Assembly: GCA_947588915.1 (NCBI GenBank)
Contig: CANPZA010000046.1
Coordinates: 1-10,599 of the forward strand
Origin: an uncultured Clostridia bacterium
GTDB taxonomy: Bacteria > Bacillota_A > Clostridia > TANB77 > CAG-508
Direction of reading: 5' to 3'
DNA: 10,599 nt
In this document: positions 8,189-10,599 of the stretch, in pieces
Numbering within the stretch: the stretch's first letter is position 1
Layout of the letters: every line of letters begins with the position of its first letter
Notes under the pieces: generated by a model
Database searches by the model: none
Told to the model about the DNA's origin: nothing
What the model saw: the letters and a program-made list of their open reading frames with translations, nothing else
Program-made: the position numbers and the translations under genes

Positions 8189-8769
8189 TCATATATTTAT
8201 CATTTTTATTAACTTTTTTTCAAACAGATTACAAAATTCTGTTATAAATTCAAATTTATCTACTTCAACATCAAACTCATTTTTAATTGAGGAAGCTATA
8301 CTATTTATTTGATTATTAAACTTTTTTTGATTTGTATTTAATCCGTATTCCTACAATTATATACTTGATTTTTTCCCCTATCAATTTAGTTTGTGTTAAA
8401 ATTCCCCCTATTTTTTTATTGTTGCATATGATATCATTTGGAAATTTTATTTGAAGTTCTATGTTATATAAATTTTTTAAAGTTTCTATTATTGTTTTTG
8501 CAATTTCTATTGTAATTCCCTCTATTTTTTGTAACTTACAATCAGTACTGATATAAAATGAAAAAGCTATATTATTTTCTTCATCTGTATACCAGCTTCT
8601 CCCATGTGTTCCGTATCCCTTCTGTTTGTATTTCTGATAAAATAATTTCACCATTTTCTATTGTTTTATTTTCAATTTTTCTTAAAATTTCTAATTGTGT
8701 AGAATCTATTTGTTTAAATAATTGTATCTTTTTTCCTAATATTTTCGTATTCAAATTTTCTAACTGCAT
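8189..8769 (-). CDS. birA: Minimal biotin--[acetyl-CoA-carboxylase] ligase, read through two CGGA quadruplets
   Basis: Activates biotin to biotinyl-AMP and attaches it to the AccB lysine. The protein has only the catalytic domain: no N-terminal winged helix, so no repressor role is expected, and little or no C-terminal SH3-like domain. It is 192 residues, whereas monofunctional ligases are usually about 230-260. Motifs: DSTQLE (22-27), the biotin loop EGI-G-THGRSW (50-59), KFPNDI and KKIGGIL, and IIVGI-G-LNTN (136-145). Both G positions come from four-base codons: CGGA at 8610-8613 is in the GxGxxGR loop, and CGGA at 8342-8345 is in the conserved VGIGLN. The span of 581 bp minus 2 is 193 codons; without the shifts only two fragments are seen. 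The start overlaps the end of the acyl-CoA synthetase by 10 bp, implying coupling. Confidence 0.91.
8342..8345 (-). other. CGGA four-base codon, BirA Gly142
   Basis: ATA-CGGA-TTA joins IIVGI to LNTN, restoring the VGIG(L/I)N strand-turn motif conserved in biotin ligases. The downstream frame then runs about 50 codons to a TGA just before fabD. Confidence 0.88.
8610..8613 (-). other. CGGA four-base codon, BirA Gly53
   Basis: ATA-CGGA-ACA joins TEGI to THGRSW, restoring the GxGxxGR biotin/ATP loop of biotin ligases. Glycine is required at this place in the family. Confidence 0.88.
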
Positions 8770-10497
8770 TTTTTTCTTTCCATTACTTCTCTTAGAATTT
8801 GCTCTATGTTATTTTGTCTTTTTATTTTATTAGTTGTTGTTTTTATTAATGGTTCTTGTGATATAATAATTCCTCTTATTGATTTGTAACGTGGCATTGT
8901 TTTATTTATTTCTTTAATTTTCTGATTTATTACTTTATATATATTTTCTTCTCCTTTTACCTTATATGCATCTTCTATGATATCTTTATTATAAATAAGT
9001 TTTGCAAATATTTTAATATCATTTTTATCATTTGACATTTGTTTTCCAAAAACAAATGATTCTTCTATACCTTCTATTCTATTAAGTAAATTTTCCATTT
9101 CTTCTGGGAATATATTTTTACCATTTTTTAATACAATTACACTCTTTTTTCTTCCACAAATAAATATATATCCTTCTTCATCAATCTTTGCTAAGTCGCC
9201 TGTATAAAACCATCCGGTCTATTAGTGCTTTTTTTGTTTCTTGCTTGTTTTGATAATATTCTATCATAATACTTGGTCCTTTTACAACTAATTCACCAAC
9301 TCCATCTTTATTTACATCAACTAATTTTGCTTCTACACTTGGAACAGTTTTTCCTATTGAACCTACTTTATTGTATTTGTTACTACCTACTGCTACAACT
9401 GGTGATGTTTCTGTTAAACCATAGCCTTGCACTAAATTGAAACCTAATAACCTAAATTGTTCTTCTATTTTAGGTTCTAAACTTGCAGCTCCACTAATCA
9501 TTAATTTTACATTTCCACCTAACATATTATGTACATACTTAAATATTTTTTTCTTTTCTTCCATAGAGGATTTTCTGTATTTTTCTGCTTTTTCTATAAT
9601 TTCTTCTAACTTTCCTTCTTTTTGTAATTGTTTTTTTATCATTTTAAATAATCCTTCATATATTGCAGGAACTGATGCCATAACAGATACTTTATATTCT
9701 TTCATATTATCTGAAATATGCCTTATTCCATCACAAAATACTGTCTTTGCACCTTTATATAATGAAAATAAAAATCCAACTGTACATTCAAATACATGAT
9801 GTAAAGGTAAAAATGATAAAAGTACATCATTTGAGTCTACATCTAACACAGATGCTATATCCATTAGATTTGAGCATATATTCCTATGTGATAATGCAAC
9901 TATTTTAGATGCTGATGTTGTACCTGATGTAAATAACATTATACTCATTTTTTCGTTATCTATTTTACAATTTAAAAATTCTCTATTTCCCTGTTTTATG
10001 AGCCTTTTTCCTACTTCTATTAGTTCTGACTGTGAATAATTTCCTCTTGTATGTATTTTTAAATCCATAGATATTAAGTGTTTTAGTTTTCCTGTCCCTT
10101 CGTTTTTTATTTTTTCTAAAGTTTTTTCATATTTTGAAGTATAAAATATTGCTTCAACTTCTGAGCGTTTTATTACATTTTTTAATTCATTTTCTGGTAA
10201 GGACTTATCTAATGGTACTACTATTCCTACTCCACATACAATTGCTAAATATGCTATTTCCCACTCATATCTATTTTCACCTATAACTGCAATTCTTTTT
10301 CCTTTTAAATTCATATTTATTAGTGTTGTACCTAAACAATTTATCATATCTCTTACTTCTTTATGTGTTATATTTTTATAACTTCCATCTTCATTTTTTA
10401 TCTTGTATGCTATTTTTTCTCCATATTGCTCTCCAGATTTTTTTAACATATCTTTCAAGTCTGTTATTTTTGTGTATTCATATAATCTTTTGTCCAT
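8760..10497 (-). CDS. AMP-forming long-chain acyl-CoA (or acyl-ACP) synthetase, read through one CGGA quadruplet
   Basis: Adenylates a carboxylic acid and transfers it to a thiol, CoA or possibly ACP. ANL-superfamily motifs: phosphate loop LFTSGTTSASK (188-198), LPLHHVFE, VPAIYEG, GAASLEP, QGYGLTETSP (358-366), DGWFYTGDLA (about 427-436), GRKKSVIVLKNGKNI, and C-terminal TTTNKIKR with the catalytic lysine. The plain frame ends soon after ALID. Reading CGGA at 9213-9216 as one codon gives D-G-W, the near-invariant glycine, and joins the C-terminal domain in full; 1738 bp minus 1 is 579 codons (578 residues). The start ATG at 10497 has AAAGGAGAG upstream; longer starts lack a good site. Closest in layout to bacterial FadD/FAA1-type ligases. 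Its place at the head of a synthesis cluster suggests recycling of exogenous or released fatty acids, which is inference. Confidence 0.9.
9213..9216 (-). other. CGGA four-base codon, acyl-CoA synthetase Gly428
   Basis: GAC-CGGA-TGG reads D-G-W; the glycine is nearly invariant in the DGW(F/L)xTGD motif of acyl-activating enzymes. Both flanks are unambiguous in their own frames, so the +1 step is confined to this quadruplet or its immediate neighbours. Confidence 0.9.
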
Positions 10498-10599
10498 AAT
10501 TCTCTCCTTTTCATTTAGTCTTTTAGTCATTTGCAAAACTCTAAAAGTCTTGCAAATACTTGACTTTTTTTGTTATATATATGTTATTTTTCTCCACTT
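10498..10599 (-). promoter_or_regulatory. Leader of the cluster with repeated short motifs, possible operator
   Basis: No gene seen. The stretch holds TTGCAAA twice (10531-10537 and 10550-10556). AGTCTTTTAGTC (10517-10528) lies opposite CTAAAAGTCT (10541-10550), so CTTTTAG and CTAAAAG can pair with a 14-nt gap. AGGAG of the synthetase gene lies at its inner end. The pattern resembles a dimer operator or leader hairpin, but no known fatty-acid regulator site (FapR, FabT) is recognisable. Confidence 0.3.

Overview
The window looks like the chromosome of a very AT-rich, low-GC Gram-positive bacterium, probably a Clostridia-type member of the Bacillota. The evidence is strong AT bias, AGGAGG-type ribosome binding sites, AGA as the main arginine codon, and the clostridial gene order accB-fabZ-accC-accD-accA. 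No species is claimed. TAA, TAG and TGA all serve as ordinary stops here.

Almost everything lies on the minus strand and forms a type II fatty-acid synthesis cluster. In transcription order (right to left): an AMP-forming long-chain acyl-CoA/acyl-ACP synthetase (8760-10497), a minimal biotin-protein ligase birA (8189-8769), fabD (7232-8173), fabG (6471-7207), fabF (5183-6416), accB (4339-4794), fabZ (3898-4321), accC (2524-3883), accD (1681-2517), accA (756-1567) and fabI (1-738, running off the left edge). Together they biotinylate the carboxyl carrier protein, make malonyl-CoA, load it, and run condensation, ketoreduction, dehydration and enoyl reduction. fabH and acpP are not in the window. 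One small plus-strand gene of unknown function (4875-5150), with its own promoter and terminator, sits head-to-head with accB in the middle of the cluster. A 97-bp inverted-repeat element (1584-1680) sits between accD and accA.

The striking observation is that seven of the eleven cluster genes are apparently frameshifted, yet every break has the same form. Wherever a CGG codon falls in the reading frame, the conserved protein continues only if four bases, CGGN, are read as one codon. There are 13 such quadruplets at 12 places (nine CGGA, two CGGG, two CGGT), including a tandem CGGG-CGGA in the glycine-rich ATP loop of AccC. At the CGGA and CGGG sites the residue expected from the families is glycine, often an essential one: DGW of the acyl-activating enzyme, the GxGxxGR loop of BirA, PGF of FabG, NMPAG of FabF, NGH of AccC. 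With these four-base codons every gene becomes an exact multiple of three and reaches the family's usual length, except BirA, which is full-frame but short. CGG strings out of phase in the same genes carry no indel, and no minus-strand gene uses CGG as a triplet. This argues against sequencing error or decay and for natural quadruplet (+1) decoding of CGGN, mainly as glycine. The small plus-strand gene is the only exception: it has two in-frame CGG triplets and would be truncated if the rule applied to it.
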